Assembly: GCA_036867785.1 (NCBI GenBank)
Contig: CP145417.1
Span: 558,001-622,000, forward strand
Direction of reading: 5' to 3'
Length of the DNA stretch: 64,000 nucleotides
Source: Plasmodiophora brassicae
Taxonomy: Eukaryota; Endomyxa: Phytomyxea; Phytomyxea; Plasmodiophorida
Numbering within the stretch: position 1 is the stretch's first letter; the number at the start of each line of letters is the position of its first letter. Made by a program: the position numbers and the translations under genes. Positions 1 through 10,651 of this stretch are shown piece by piece. Under the pieces are notes generated by a model. The model made no database searches and was not told where the DNA came from. It was given only the letters and a program-made list of their open reading frames with translations.

Positions 1-1372
1 GGCGATGGCCAATGGGTGAAGTCGCGTCGGGAAATCGCTGTGCGGTACGCGCGATCATGGCTAATGGTCGACCTGATTTCGGCGCTTCCGCTGGACCTCA
101 TGTTCGCCGCTGCCGTCCACCTCCGGATCGTGAAGATCCTTCGTCTGGCGCAGCTACTTCGCGTGCTGCGCCTGTCCCGCTTCTGCAAGACGATGCAGGA
201 GAAACTGGCCATGCGCACGTCGGCCTATCGCGTCATTCGGTTCGTTGTGTTCCTGTGCATATCCGCGCATTGGTCGGCGTGTATCCTCTGGGCCATCGAG
301 CGCAACTCGCCTGAGCATGTCCGATGGCTCGACCGTGTCGGCCTGACGGGTACAAGGGTTTCCGGTTCGGCGATCTTCGTTGCCTGCCTCCAGTGGTCGT
401 TGTCGACCTTGTTCCCGATCGGATATGGCGACCTCGTGGCGACGTTGTACATACCCACACAGATCTATGCGATCGCCTGCATGGCGATCGGGGCGGGCGT
501 GTTCACGTTCATCATCACGCGATTCCATGGGCTGATTCGCGATGCCGAACATATCGAACGGACATCGTTCCAGCTCACTATGGAGCGCCTGACGCATGTC
601 GCTGAGGTGGCACGCCTGCCGGAAGACCTGCTCGCCGACCTACACGTGTTCATGCAGTACAACCGACGAGCGGCTGCTTCTGAGGCGTTTCACGAGCGAA
701 CTCTGCTCGACGAGCTGTCTCGTTCGCTTCGTGCCGAGGTGTGTACTGGTTGCTGGCGAATCAATTGCATGTTTCTTACTGGGGTGACAGGTGACTCGGC
801 ATACCATCAGCAATTTCGAAGCATCCGATGCGTTCTTGGTGGACTGTGTGCTGGCGATGACGACGCTATGCTTGCCACCGCGCGAGGTGATGTACGACAT
901 GGGCCGTAATGCGCTCTGGTTGATCATCGACGGCGAACTGGTACACGACGGCGAGCTTCTTCGTCAGGGCGACCACTTTGGCCAGTTGTCCTGGCAGGCA
1001 TCGAAGAGACAGACCGTAACTAGGACCAGGACGTGGTGCCACCTGTCTGTTCTCTCCAAAGCGTCACTGCTTGACGTCTTGAGAAAGTACGAGGGCATGC
1101 TGGATTCCACTGGCTTGCAGATCGCCGATCACGTGGAGCCCGACCTGACGGCTGGTGTCGTCACGAAAATCGTTCCCCGTTTGTCGCTCCGGCAAGCGCG
1201 GGCGTTGTTGGTCATAACGGAATCTCTGCGAAATCGTCTCCGTGCGCAAGACGTCCTGATCGAACGGGTCGACGAAGCGTTTGGCGCTCACATTGGGGCG
1301 AGAACACCGTCGCGATCTCAGGGCGACAGTGACGAAGACGAATCGTATAGGATACGACGCTTGTCAGGTTAA
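1..1372 (+). CDS. Cyclic-nucleotide-type voltage-gated K+ channel (HCN/EAG-like), 3' part
   Basis: The frame is open from base 1, so the 5' end lies outside the window. Exon 1 runs to 738, a 52-nt GT-AG intron covers 739-790, and exon 2 runs 791-1372. The first residues resemble the S2-S3 region of HCN/EAG channels. An S4-like helix follows with regularly spaced basic residues (LRIVKILRLAQLLRVLRLSR), then S5, a pore with the K+ selectivity motif GYGD near base 427, S6, a C-linker, and a cyclic-nucleotide-binding fold in exon 2. In the phosphate-binding cassette the usual FGE is FGQ and the usual R-S/T-A is replaced by RQT, so cyclic-nucleotide binding may be lost, as in EAG channels. It probably acts at the plasma membrane as a tetramer. 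Channel class is confident; the exact subfamily is not. Confidence 0.88.
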
Positions 1373-1662
1373 GCTTGTCTGCGCACAGAATAAATATCAA
1401 TCGTAACCCTACTACAGCAATCTTGCCTGGAATCTTACCCGTCGAGATATGACGACGGAAGGCGTAGACGTCGCATGGAGTTCTGCAACGATGCTGAAGG
1501 CGAGATCCCGGCTGGTCTGGGAACGGGCGGGCATTAGTACTAAGAGCCGTTGCCTAGGGGATTGTCGATAGCTTCCTTAGGCGGCCGCCTGTTTCGTCCG
1601 GCGACGTCCGCGCGGCATGTTTCTCGAGCATACTGGCGCGCCTTCCGCCATCCAAGATCGGA

Positions 1663-1959
1663 ATGCCGCCGTCGCCTCAGCAGCAGGACGCCGCCGCCCG
1701 TTTTCGCGCTTTCAACGACATGGTCAATCGAATCCGGAAAGGCCAACCCATATCCGGCCACCTGCCCCACCAGTCATCACCGGCGAAAATCGTCCTTCTC
1801 CCTATACGGCAGCGGACCCCAACGCTGAACCGCACGCGCAGCGAGCCATCGGTCGCCGCGGGCACCCTGCGACAACGACCGCTGCCGACAAAATCACTGC
1901 TCAAAACTGCTGCCCTACTGAATGCGGGCAGATACCCTTTCCAGCCCAGCCGGAAATGA
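1663..1959 (+). CDS. Hypothetical 98-aa protein
   Basis: This intact ATG-to-TGA frame has the GC-rich third positions typical of neighbouring genes. The product is basic and rich in Pro, Gln, Ser and Arg, with no signal peptide, membrane segment or family I recognise. It lies alone between the channel gene and the rRNA methyltransferase gene, on the same strand as both. It could be a short regulatory protein, one exon of a longer gene, or a chance ORF in GC-rich DNA. Confidence 0.35.
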   Translation: MPPSPQQQDAAARFRAFNDMVNRIRKGQPISGHLPHQSSPAKIVLLPIRQRTPTLNRTRSEPSVAAGTLRQRPLPTKSLLKTAALLNAGRYPFQPSRK

Positions 1960-2008
1960 AGTTGCGGCATGACATTAACTGGCTCACTGGCCACGGCAGA
2001 GTTCAAAT

Positions 2009-2096
2009 CGCGTGGCGCGGCCCGCGGGGAACTGCATCGGATTTAAGTTGCGTGGCGCGGGGAACTGCATCGGGTTTAAGGCGCGTGGCGCGCTGA
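2009..2096. repeat. Short tandem repeat upstream of the RsmH-like gene
   Basis: About two and a half copies of a 31-37 bp unit with core GGGGAACTGCATCGG followed by TTTAAG, separated by GCGTGGCGCG. The last partial copy ends eight bases before the methyltransferase start codon, so the repeat sits in its promoter or 5' leader. It may be a duplicated promoter element, but no function can be shown from sequence alone. Confidence 0.6.
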
Positions 2097-2103
2097 AGCG
2101 TCG

Positions 2104-3314
2104 ATGGCATCGGCAGCGGTCGTGGAGGCGGCAGCAGCGGCGATGCCGGCAGTGTCGGAGGGTGTCGCTCGGCATATCCCGGTCCTGGTGGACAAAGTCG
2201 CGAACGCGCTCTGCAGAGAGTTGCGAGGGGTGATGCCGGGTCAGCCGAAGACAATGGTCGATGCGACCGTCGGCCTTGGGGGCCATGCCGCGCACCTGTT
2301 GAGCGAGGTAATGACATCGTAGGGTTAGACCAGAGGTTGCCATTTACGCTGAAGATATAATAGTTGCCCTCGCTGACGTCGTATGTTGGGATCGACCGAG
2401 GTGAGGGGCCAACGGTTTCGCTTTCGTTGATTGCGGTTGAAGTTTTCACTGTAGATCCTGAAGCGCTGCGACTCTGTAGAGATTCGCTTTCCGAGAAATT
2501 CCCATCGTTTAGATTGGAGGTCTTCCTGGACGGCGAGAAACAGGTGCTGAACAGCGGGGTCACCGATCGACGGATCGTTCTCGTTCACAGCTGTTTCTCT
2601 GACATCCATCGAGCGCTGGAGGTGGCCGAAGTTGATCGCGCTGACTGCATGCTGTTCGATTTGGGCGTGTCGTCGTTTCAGCTGGACAGCCCGGTGCGCG
2701 GGTTCGGTTTCAAGAACAACGGTCCGCTGGACATGCGGATGGATCGCGAACATGGAGACCGTACGGCCTTGGAGCACATAGGCAAGCAGTCGATTGTGTC
2801 CCTGGCTAAGATCCTGAAAGAGTACGGCGAGGAGAGGTATGCCTTGCGCATTGCCAAGAACGTTGTCAACAGCTTCGCCAGAGGCGAACTGCACACCACG
2901 GCTGACCTTGAAAGGCTTGCTTGGTCGGCCTATCCGGCCAACCAGCGTCCTTCAAGGACCCCAGCCGCGATTCGAAAGTCTGGTGGCCCTGGCGCTCAAC
3001 CCATTCACCCGGCAACGAAGACGTTCCAGGCCATTCGTATCGCGATCAACAACGAACTAGATCAGATCCAGGACGTCCTCCTGGAGATCCCAAAGCTCAT
3101 GAACCAGCTGGGCCGCGTGGGAGTCATCTCGTTTCACAGCCTCGAGGATCGAATCGTGAAACGGATGTTCCAGGCATACGTCAGCAAGCGGCTCGGGAAC
3201 ATCATCACGCCAAAGCCACTGCAAGCCGGTCCCGATGAGATCGAACAGAACCCGCGATCTCGGAGCGCCAAGCTACGCGTCTTCGAGATCGAAATAGGAT
3301 CAGCATCCAAATGA
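2104..3314 (+). CDS. RsmH/MraW-type rRNA (cytosine-N4)-methyltransferase, METTL15-like
   Basis: Three exons (2104-2307, 2364-2400, 2455-3314) with introns of 56 and 54 nt encode 366 aa. S-adenosylmethionine motif I is present (VDATVGLGGHAAHLL). The frame then restores family motifs across the 37-nt exon 2 (GIDRDPEAL), followed by LFDLGVSSFQLD, RGFGFKNNGPLDMRMD, IHPATKTFQAIRIAINNEL and the C-terminal GVISFHSLEDRIVK. The family methylates the small-subunit rRNA of bacteria and organelles; the human homologue METTL15 modifies mitochondrial 12S rRNA, so a mitochondrial role is likely. The Ala-rich N-terminus is not an obvious transit peptide. The gene converges on the Peter Pan homologue with a 52-bp gap. 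Confidence 0.93.
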
Positions 3315-3366
3315 ACTATGTAGCTGTGACGACAAACTAATTCTGATGGGATAGTTCAGCGTTCTA

Positions 3367-4488
3367 TTACATGGCATCGAGATCAGCTCCAACTTCCCTA
3401 CGATACCATTCCTCGTCGTCTGTGCCTTGACTGTCGCTATGAGCCTCTTGGCGTTGCTTCTTCTTGGCCTTAGCCTCTGCCACCTTCGCTGCCTTGCGCT
3501 TGACGTTGGCCTCCTGGGCCGCACGCCTAGCGGCCTTCGTGGCCTGCTTTTCGGCATAAGCGCGTCTCATCTCAGCAATCTCCTCAGGCGTCTTGTTGAC
3601 GAACCGGTTGTAGATGACAGGCCCACTGCACAGGCCTTCCTCGATCTTCAGCAGCTGCATGGTCATTCGAGGCCCGATTTCCTGCAGACGAATGGCGCTC
3701 TGCTGCGACTTGCGATTGCCGCGTCCCGAAAAGTCTTGTGGGAGGATGACACGCGAATCCTCAGCGTCGACCTCGCTCTCGCTAGCATTGCCGTTCAGGA
3801 CGTAGTCGCTGATGTCGTTGAAGTTGTGCAGGTCTGGAATGCGTGCACGGATGACCTTCTTGACGGTGCGTGTCAGTCCCGACGGCGATGCGTTGACAAG
3901 GTAGTGACGGAAATGAATGACATCCTTTTCGGCGTCGAGCGAGAACAAGACAACACGTCGGCAATCACTCAGCTTAATGGTCGCGACGTTCACAGTCGGA
4001 AACATGTTCTGAAACATAGCAGCCATGATCGGACGGACGTGGTCGCCATTCGGCGAAAAGTTATTCAAAACAACCAGGGGCGGATGCTGCAAATGGTTCT
4101 GAAGAGATGTGACAGGTCGTCGTGACATTCGCGCTACGTCAGCCAGCAACGTGTACTGCTGGACACGGAATGTTAGCGTAGGGCCGCGAGGAATACGCAA
4201 GAACCTAACGTTCGTCCCAAGATCGGTCTGCGACAATGCAACAATATGGGTCACACCCAATGGGCCACACACGGAAAGTATGTCACGCAGCCGCGTCTTG
4301 CTTCTTTCCTGCAATCGCCGAGCCGTGAACGGTTCCATAACGACTCGCAGGTTGCCAATGAGATCAACGATTGGCGGAGCCACGACTCCTCGCCGCATGA
4401 TCAATGACCTCGGTGCAAACGCCTCCTCGGTAGATTCCTCGCGTACATGAGTACGCCGCTTCTTTCGGCGGCCACCTCGAACAGGCAT
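3367..4488 (-). CDS. PPAN: Peter Pan / SSF1 Brix-domain ribosome biogenesis protein
   Basis: A single exon encodes 373 aa. After a basic N-terminus, the Brix domain spans about residues 25-290, with the features VVMEPFTARRLQER, GPLGVTHIVALS, VLNNF and HFRHYLVNASPSG, ending with EIGPRMTMQLLKIEEGL. A Lys/Arg/Ala-rich helical tail follows, typical of Ssf1/Peter Pan. The family works in the nucleolus in 60S subunit assembly and 27S pre-rRNA processing. Unlike most genes here it has no intron, and its frame is intact throughout. It is convergent with the RsmH-like gene and lies just downstream of TPX2 on the same strand. Confidence 0.93.
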   Translation of the reverse strand: MPVRGGRRKKRRTHVREESTEEAFAPRSLIMRRGVVAPPIVDLIGNLRVVMEPFTARRLQERSKTRLRDILSVCGPLGVTHIVALSQTDLGTNVRFLRIPRGPTLTFRVQQYTLLADVARMSRRPVTSLQNHLQHPPLVVLNNFSPNGDHVRPIMAAMFQNMFPTVNVATIKLSDCRRVVLFSLDAEKDVIHFRHYLVNASPSGLTRTVKKVIRARIPDLHNFNDISDYVLNGNASESEVDAEDSRVILPQDFSGRGNRKSQQSAIRLQEIGPRMTMQLLKIEEGLCSGPVIYNRFVNKTPEEIAEMRRAYAEKQATKAARRAAQEANVKRKAAKVAEAKAKKKQRQEAHSDSQGTDDEEWYRREVGADLDAM

Positions 4489-4696
4489 TGTGCAGAGCTG
4501 TTTCCTGCCGGGGAGGATTCACGGATTTCACGGACTCCGCCACGCAGTCCGAGAGCGAGGGTCTGCCGGGAACTGAGGGCCAGCGGTGGTCTAAGTTTGT
4601 TGCAAGTCCGCCGTCTTCAAGGTGCACATTGCACAATGACACAGGTATGAACATGCCCAACAGTTGTATTGCGTGATATTCGACAGGTGCCGGTTA

Positions 4697-7365
4697 TCAT
4701 TTCGTCTTTGTTGATCGCCCAATGCGGCTTTCGGTCGCAAATTGTGGTGACATTGGTTCCGTCAGGGGGATCATGCTTTTGCGAGTAGAGAACGGGCGTG
4801 GCGGACGAAAAGGCTTCGCCTTGAACGCCATCGCGTCGAGCGACGCAGCGAGTTCTTCATCGCGGCGCTTCTGTTCCTCGGCTTCGCGCTGCTTCCTTGC
4901 AGCTTCCGCTTCACGGTGCGCTTGCTCAACAGCGTGGTCAAACTGTTCCCGCTGCGGTATCCCAGTGAGAGTCATGGTCGTCTAAAATGGCAAGTCCATT
5001 ACAAACCTTAACGGCCCGTTCGGCAGTCGCCAAGTGGAATGGTTCTGGGACAACAGGCTCGTGCTGAGGTGGTTCTGGTACAAAAGGCTCTTTGATCCGG
5101 TGCAGTGGTACAGATGCCCGAAACGCGGAGAACTGTTCGTTCTCCTTGTCCAGCTCTTCTTGCATTTTCTGTGAACCAAACATTCAGAAAAGGCTATTCA
5201 AAAACAATACAGCAAAACAGACCTTCCGGAAGGAGGTAAGCATCTTCTCACTGAACTTCTGGCTACGCAGACGGAACGGTTTCGGCTCTGTGAGTGAAGC
5301 GTCGCTTTGCTGAACTTTCATCGGAGATGTGAAAACAAGAGGTCGAGCCTTGTACGTGCGAGCAGATTCCTCTGCCTCTTCCTGCGCCTTGGCCTAACAA
5401 CAAGGGAACCTTCAGAAACACCACTTTGCAATCTCGGTAATCTTATGCAAACGGACCTGAGCCATGAACTGGGCGCGCTTCTTGGCCCCGCGCTCCTCCG
5501 TCTTGAGAGCGAACGGTTCGGCAACGGTCACATGGCGGATATGGGAAACAGAAGAGCTTGCAGGGCGGGAGAAATCAGGCATGGGACGAGCATGGAATTC
5601 GACAGGAGGTTCTTCAGCCGGACTGGCAACCGATGGCTTTGATTTCGGTTTGGTAAGCATAGGAGAAATCGGAACCGTTAGTGAGTGACTTCTCTTTGAT
5701 GTGTGCGTTTGCGATGGCCCATTCAAAACTGACACAGGTACCTAAACCGCCATTAAGACAGGCGTTACGAAGGTATCCGTTTAGAGAATTTAACGAACCG
5801 GGCGTGCTTTGAACTGGTGGAACTCTTCCTTTTCCGACGTCTGAGGAGGGACCGAAGACGGACGCTTGGAGCTTGACAGCGAAAACTCCTTTGCCACTGT
5901 AGCAGACTTCTTGCGCACACGAGGGACACCAACATCACCCGTACTGTTAAACATCGGCAGTAAGAAGCGGTCGACAAACATGGCACCATGCATACCTGTT
6001 TAGGACACTACGCGGAACTTTTCGAGCCTTGAAGGCGGAATACGTCTTGATTTCTTTGAGCTGCTTCTCTTCAGTGCTCAATGTTGACGGTTTCGCGCGC
6101 GGAGTGGAAAAGTGGAATTCGTTTGGCGGCTTACGACAAGCAACTGAAGGAGTTGAGGGAGCTACACAAGCAACGGTGAGCGCCCATCAGAGGGAACCAC
6201 TAAGGCGGCAGTGTACCATGGCCTGCAGAGCGGTTCGCGAAAAACTTTTGGGTCGCAACAGAGAGTGGCTCATAGTCGCTCTTGGAAGTGGGCTCGGATC
6301 TCGTCGAATGCAGTGAGCTCGAGCGACTTACACTACGAGAGCCATCGAACGACCTCGTGCTGGACTTGCTCTTGGACCTTGAGCGTGTGGCGTCTTTCGT
6401 ATCCGTTGAGAATGACTGCGAAAATGTGGTCTTCGAACGATGCGCAGAAGAACTTCGGAATTCGAAAGGGCGCGGAACCGTGAGATGCTTCTTTGAATGA
6501 GAAGATGGCTGAACAGGTGGTGCTCCCGACAGCCCGGCTAGCATCCGCGTCTTGTTCCGCTCTCGAAGGGCTGCTGCAGCGCGCATCTCTTCGGCGAGCT
6601 TCTCCAGCTCCAGCTCTTCAGACGTTTTCGGAGACGGGCGACGAATGTTCCGGCTCTGTTGGAATCTTGGACGCTCTCCAGAAGCAACCGTCGTTGTACT
6701 GGCGCTTTTTTGAATAGCATCTATGCAGAATTAGGACACTTCAACAGATATATCAATCAGCTTACTCTTTGAGCGCGCCATCGCTGGTTTAAGCTTGTCG
6801 GCCTGTTTGCTAGGTGCGTTATTGCGAGCAGTGGCCGGGACGCGAGGGCGCATAAATCCAGGGACGTCGGACGATGTGCTCTTCGAGCTGTCAGGCAGAG
6901 CAATAGCAGCAGCCAGCTGTTCTGGAGCAAGAACTGAATAAGACGGGGCACGTAGCCCAGGCGACGGCGGCGGTGGGCCTCTCACAGCATCAAGAGCTGA
7001 GGACGAATTAAACCTAATTCGATCGGTGTGGCAACACAAACGGGCTGACCGGGTTGACTAATGGCGGGCGACGATTCCTTGCCCTGAGACGCGGGAGCAG
7101 ACCCTCCTTGAAGCAACGTCATGCGTCGGCCATCCTTTTCGAAGTACGACTCAGCGGCGATTGGGTCGTCACGGGCATTAACGAAGTCATGGAACTGAGG
7201 CGCGTTGAACTCATAGCTCGGGTCTGCATCCGCAGCGGTTAAGAGCCAGGCAATTGCAGGAGCGCCCACGCACTAACCAATGCTCGGTCGACCGCCTAGG
7301 AACGACACCGATCGAGAGCCTTCGTCATTGCGGCGGCCCTCCCCCTCTGGGCCTGGCGTCTCCAT
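4697..7365 (-). CDS. TPX2: TPX2 spindle assembly factor
   Basis: Ten exons read from 7365 to 4697: 7365-7278, 7223-7050, 6996-6766, 6720-6217, 6161-5996, 5943-5799, 5741-5457, 5393-5223, 5168-5007 and 4981-4697. They give 736 aa, close to human TPX2. The N-terminal YEFNAPQFHDF element resembles the Aurora-A-binding segment of TPX2. A Ser-rich region follows, then repeated TPX2 modules of the kind FKARPV / PKPFRL, the motif PVVPEPFHLATAERA, and a C-terminal TPX2 domain with a charged coiled helix and FKAKPFRPPRPF. The family nucleates spindle microtubules and activates Aurora A. Every junction is GT-AG and keeps frame. The last intron is only 25 nt. A possible 51-nt in-frame intron at 6331-6281 was treated as coding. 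Confidence 0.9.
4982..5006 (-). other. 25-nt intron in TPX2
   Basis: Read on the minus strand, GTTTGTAATG begins and CATTTTAG ends this stretch. Removing its 25 nt joins a frame ending in the family motif PEPFHLATAERA to the frame of the C-terminal TPX2 domain. Without removal the frame stops after about 27 further codons. Other introns in the window are about 45-66 nt, so this one is exceptionally short. Confidence 0.6.
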
Positions 7366-7902
7366 AGCGACACTACACTGCGTCTGTGCCGCGACAACAC
7401 CGAACTGACGGACACCAAAAACTCGTACGGAGGTCCCCACGCCACGCAGCCAGTGCCACCCCCCAAAATCAGAATGAGAAGTGCGCGCGCGCTCCAACCT
7501 TCTGGCTTGCACAGCACAGTATAAGGGCTTTTCCGGAAGCCAGGTTCCGTTGGTTGAGCAGGGAATGTGCATGAGCGGATGACACAGAAAATTTTATCCC
7601 TCCAGGCCGATACCTACTTTTTTTTCGCCCCCGATGACAATTCAAATCGATGGTCGTCCCGCCTATTCTAACCCTCCGTCTGCGTGGCGGTAAGTTCAAT
7701 GCACACAGCCTTGCCGCTGTACGGCAAGGGCTATTTCTGAGCGCGAATATGATGTAAGGTCGTCATGCTGGTAGGCAGTTTGTTGCAGGTTGAAATGCCC
7801 ATCATAGTCGTGCGGTGCTTTCCTAAAGTAGTTTGAACAGCAGACCTGGCGTCACCAACCGGACCGGATCATCGGAAACGACTCGTCTGCGCATTCCGCG
7901 AA
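7366..7902. promoter_or_regulatory. Divergent intergenic region between TPX2 and the TFIIIC6-like gene
   Basis: These 537 bp separate two divergent start codons, so they should hold both promoters. A run of eight T lies at 7617-7624. I see no convincing coding exon, tRNA or recognisable promoter motif. Minus-strand ORFs here are extensions of the TPX2 5' leader. Confidence 0.4.
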
Positions 7903-8286
7903 ATGGATGCGGAAGCTGACGACGTCGAGTACGTGCTGCTGGACATTCCGGCCAGTCCTGAGTATTTGTTCAACGAGAAGCGTCTGGTGGTACAGGTACT
8001 GGCTAACTGTTGAGTGCTCGTGCTGTTTGGACCGAACGGAGTAAGTCAGAATTTGAACACGGACGCGCCGTCAATGGTTGTCGGAAGAAAGCACCTGGTG
8101 GGACGCCACGTGCCCATTATGGGAACATCACTGCTATTCGAAATTCAACATGGACAATCTCCGAGTAACGTCGCTGAGCCCGCGGTCTTTGGCGCAATCC
8201 ACAAGCCGCCTGCGAAGTCGCCGAAACGTCAGAAGCAGTCTCTTGAATACCTAGGAGCGGCGGTAACCAAAATTGTATTTGAATGA
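7903..8286 (+). CDS. TFIIIC subunit 6-like protein (GTF3C6 / tau triple-barrel)
   Basis: Two exons (7903-7995 and 8050-8286) around a 54-nt intron encode 109 aa. The short acidic start leads into EYVLLDIP, and exon 2 has NTDAPSMVVGRKHLVGRH followed by GTSLLFE. This matches the pattern of the TFIIIC sub6 domain: a VLLD strand, then a short Asp-rich strand, then a G-T-L-F strand. The basic C-terminus (AKSPKRQKQ) is common in nuclear proteins. In other eukaryotes this subunit is part of the TFIIIC complex that recruits RNA polymerase III. The protein is shorter than the human one. Assignment rests on motif order only. Confidence 0.6.
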
Positions 8287-8421
8287 AACAAATCCCAAAT
8301 CTTGACCCTACGACTGCCATTAACCTGGACTCCTCCTAGTTAGGTAGTTCGTGGCGGTTGCCGTACGTCGACTTGTCGAGAATTTTATTGGTGTCCCGGG
8401 ATTGCGCATGAAGGCGATCGG

Positions 8422-10125
8422 ATGGCACTGTTCGTGCAAACGAATGTCCTCGCCAGCGTGGATCAGATTCGATGCTCTAGCGATAAGCTGTCCAGGCGTC
8501 GCGCATGGAGACATGAATTAGACATTGCACAGCTGCGGCATGATGCAGTGTCTGTGACACAGGCCGTTGTCGAAGACAATTGGGACCGATGCCTGTTCCC
8601 AGGTTGGCAGTATGGCATCCGCTAATCCTATTTCCTCGCGTAAGGATTAATATCACAGAGGATTTGCCCGACCTGGAATACCCGTTTGTTGAAGGACTGG
8701 CGTTGGGTCACTCGATGCAATTCTCGGGCCCGCTCAGTCTCACCATGTACGGGCGGCATACACTGTCCCGAATTTTGCTCGTGCTTACATATAAGTAAGA
8801 ACCAAACATGTCCATTTCGCCATTCGCGTTGCTGAGTGTTGGCATTGCCAGGAACCCCGATCTCGTCTATTGTCCACTACTGGTTCATTTCATCGTCCTT
8901 ATGTTGACATTCTTAGACCCATCCAGGTTCGTTTATCAATCAGAAGCTTTTCGGTAGGGTTCTGAGTACACATTGACCAGGACCTTTGCTGTCGCCAATG
9001 CAATGGTGTGCTTGTCAAGGAACTCACCGCCCTCCGGACTTACGAAATACTTTCCTCTTCAGCGCAGCGACCTGGATATAATGGCCAGTTCCCTGTCTGG
9101 CCTCGTACCGAGTGGCATCCAGTCGCTGACCGAGTTCTTCACTGGCGAGTTTCTTGCGGTTATGTCTCTGCCAGTACAACTTCGTATATTTTCGTGCTTC
9201 GTGCACGAGGGTGCTAAGATCATATATCGTGTGGCAATCGCGATTATAAGGCGTTGCCGGCAGGATCTGCTATCCAGCGATTCTGAGTTGGCGACAACCG
9301 ACGCGTTCCGGCGCCTTTGCATAAGTCAGTATTGCGAATCGAAGGCGTTCATGAAAACTATATTTGCGATTCACTTAAGTCGATCGAGAATCGAACGGTT
9401 TATCCGTCAGGCTAAAGATTCCAGATCGCGTGCGTTGGTGATGGCACCTTCGACAAACCACGTCCCACTTTGGCCAAACATCGATCAGGCGCGAAAATGG
9501 TTCGACCCCGATTGTTCCGACATTTATCGGCGTGATTCACTCGGTGTAAATTTCGTGCTAGGTCCAACATCATCGACGTACAAACGTGGTTATTCCTTTG
9601 GGCCCAAGTACTGTCCGCAAGGTTCCGGTTTGGTTCCCCGCGAATTGCATTCTCAACTCAGGCCAATGGGCATTCTCTCGGCTTGCTGCGACAACAGGCT
9701 ATGCTGCAAGGCGCGTGTCTTCTCGTCATACGAGACAGTCGTAGAGTCGTGTTTGGGGTCTTCCTCTCACGAGGAATAACGGATGGGTGGCAAGTTGATC
9801 TCGAGGCCGTTGCCTTCACTAACCTCGGTGGATTTCGATCTTGGGGCATACCAGCAACAGCCAGCGTCGACGACGACCGCTGTGTCTTTGTATGCCACCT
9901 GTCTGATCGGTCTTTATCCGTTTCAGTCGGGTAGGGCGCTTCATCTGACCATCAATCTGTGGTTGATTGCGCCCGTTGTTTTATAGGTCGAAGCCCGTTC
10001 TATTGCTCCAGGAAGACCTTCAAGAAGGACGCGCTGAGTCTGTGCTCGGTAACGATCCGTTAACGCAAACCGCCGCCGATGGCGTGTTTATCGTGCATGA
10101 AGTCGAAGTCATAGTTAATTTTTAA
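8422..10125 (+). CDS. TBC and TLDc domain protein (TBC1D24-like)
   Basis: At least seven exons. The TBC half reads across introns near 8609-8667 and 8796-8850 (YGRHTLSRILLVLTYK joined to NPDLVYCPLLVHF) and near 8935-8980, then LPVQLRIFSCFVHEG. A TLDc domain follows after introns near 9498-9561 and 9609-9662: LGLLRQQAMLQGACLLVIRD, then VVFGVFLSRG, ending with the family terminus (LLLQEDLQEG, then ADGVFIVHEVEVIVNF) at 10125. TBC1D24/Skywalker proteins act in Rab/ARF6-linked membrane traffic, and TLDc domains are tied to oxidation resistance and V-ATPase binding. The start is uncertain: the frame is open to about 8349 and an upstream exon may exist. Splicing between 9780 and 10000 is only partly resolved. 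Confidence 0.78.
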
Positions 10126-10651
10126 AAGTCGCGATGTGCCTTCAGTGATAAACCAGGTGAGGTTTGTTGATTCGTACGTTTCGATACGTCTGAGGCCTGT
10201 AGTTTGTACGTCTTGTCAGGTGCCGATCCAGGCACAATACAGATTCGAATGGTTGTTCATCGTTCGTTCTGCGAGCGATTAGGTCGAGCGAACGACCCTT
10301 ATTGCCTTCGTTTCGTATGTTTGCTGCTGGTTCAGTCTTCTTTACTGACCTGCAGTCGTCTGTTTGGATTAGTGTATGATACGGTTTACTGTGCTGCCCG
10401 AGCGAGGATTGATCACGAAGGTGGTGACTGCCTGCGAGGCATGACCATCTGTACCGGAAACGTTTCTTTGTTGTTGTAGTTGTTGACGGATCGAGGAGAA
10501 ACTATCGGTGATGTGCATGATGGAGACAACGTAGTCAGGTCATGGAATACGACGGGAGCCATATCCGTTTGGAACGCCGAAGAGAGCAGCTTGCTGGCGA
10601 CCGCGTCTGTGTTCCTACCAGTTACGAGTCCCTACATGCCACTGGGTAAGG
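10126..10651. other. Intergenic stretch, nothing recognised
   Basis: These 526 bp lie between the 3' ends of the TBC-TLDc gene and the minus-strand two-TM gene. Short plus-strand ORFs cover much of it, but none carries a domain or clear splice structure. It probably holds both 3' UTRs. Confidence 0.35.

Noticed and set aside
6281-6331. Possible 51-nt intron (GTAAGT...CCAAG) in TPX2
   Set aside because: It is a multiple of three without a stop and its Ser-rich translation matches the flanking Ser-rich sequence, so it was kept as coding.
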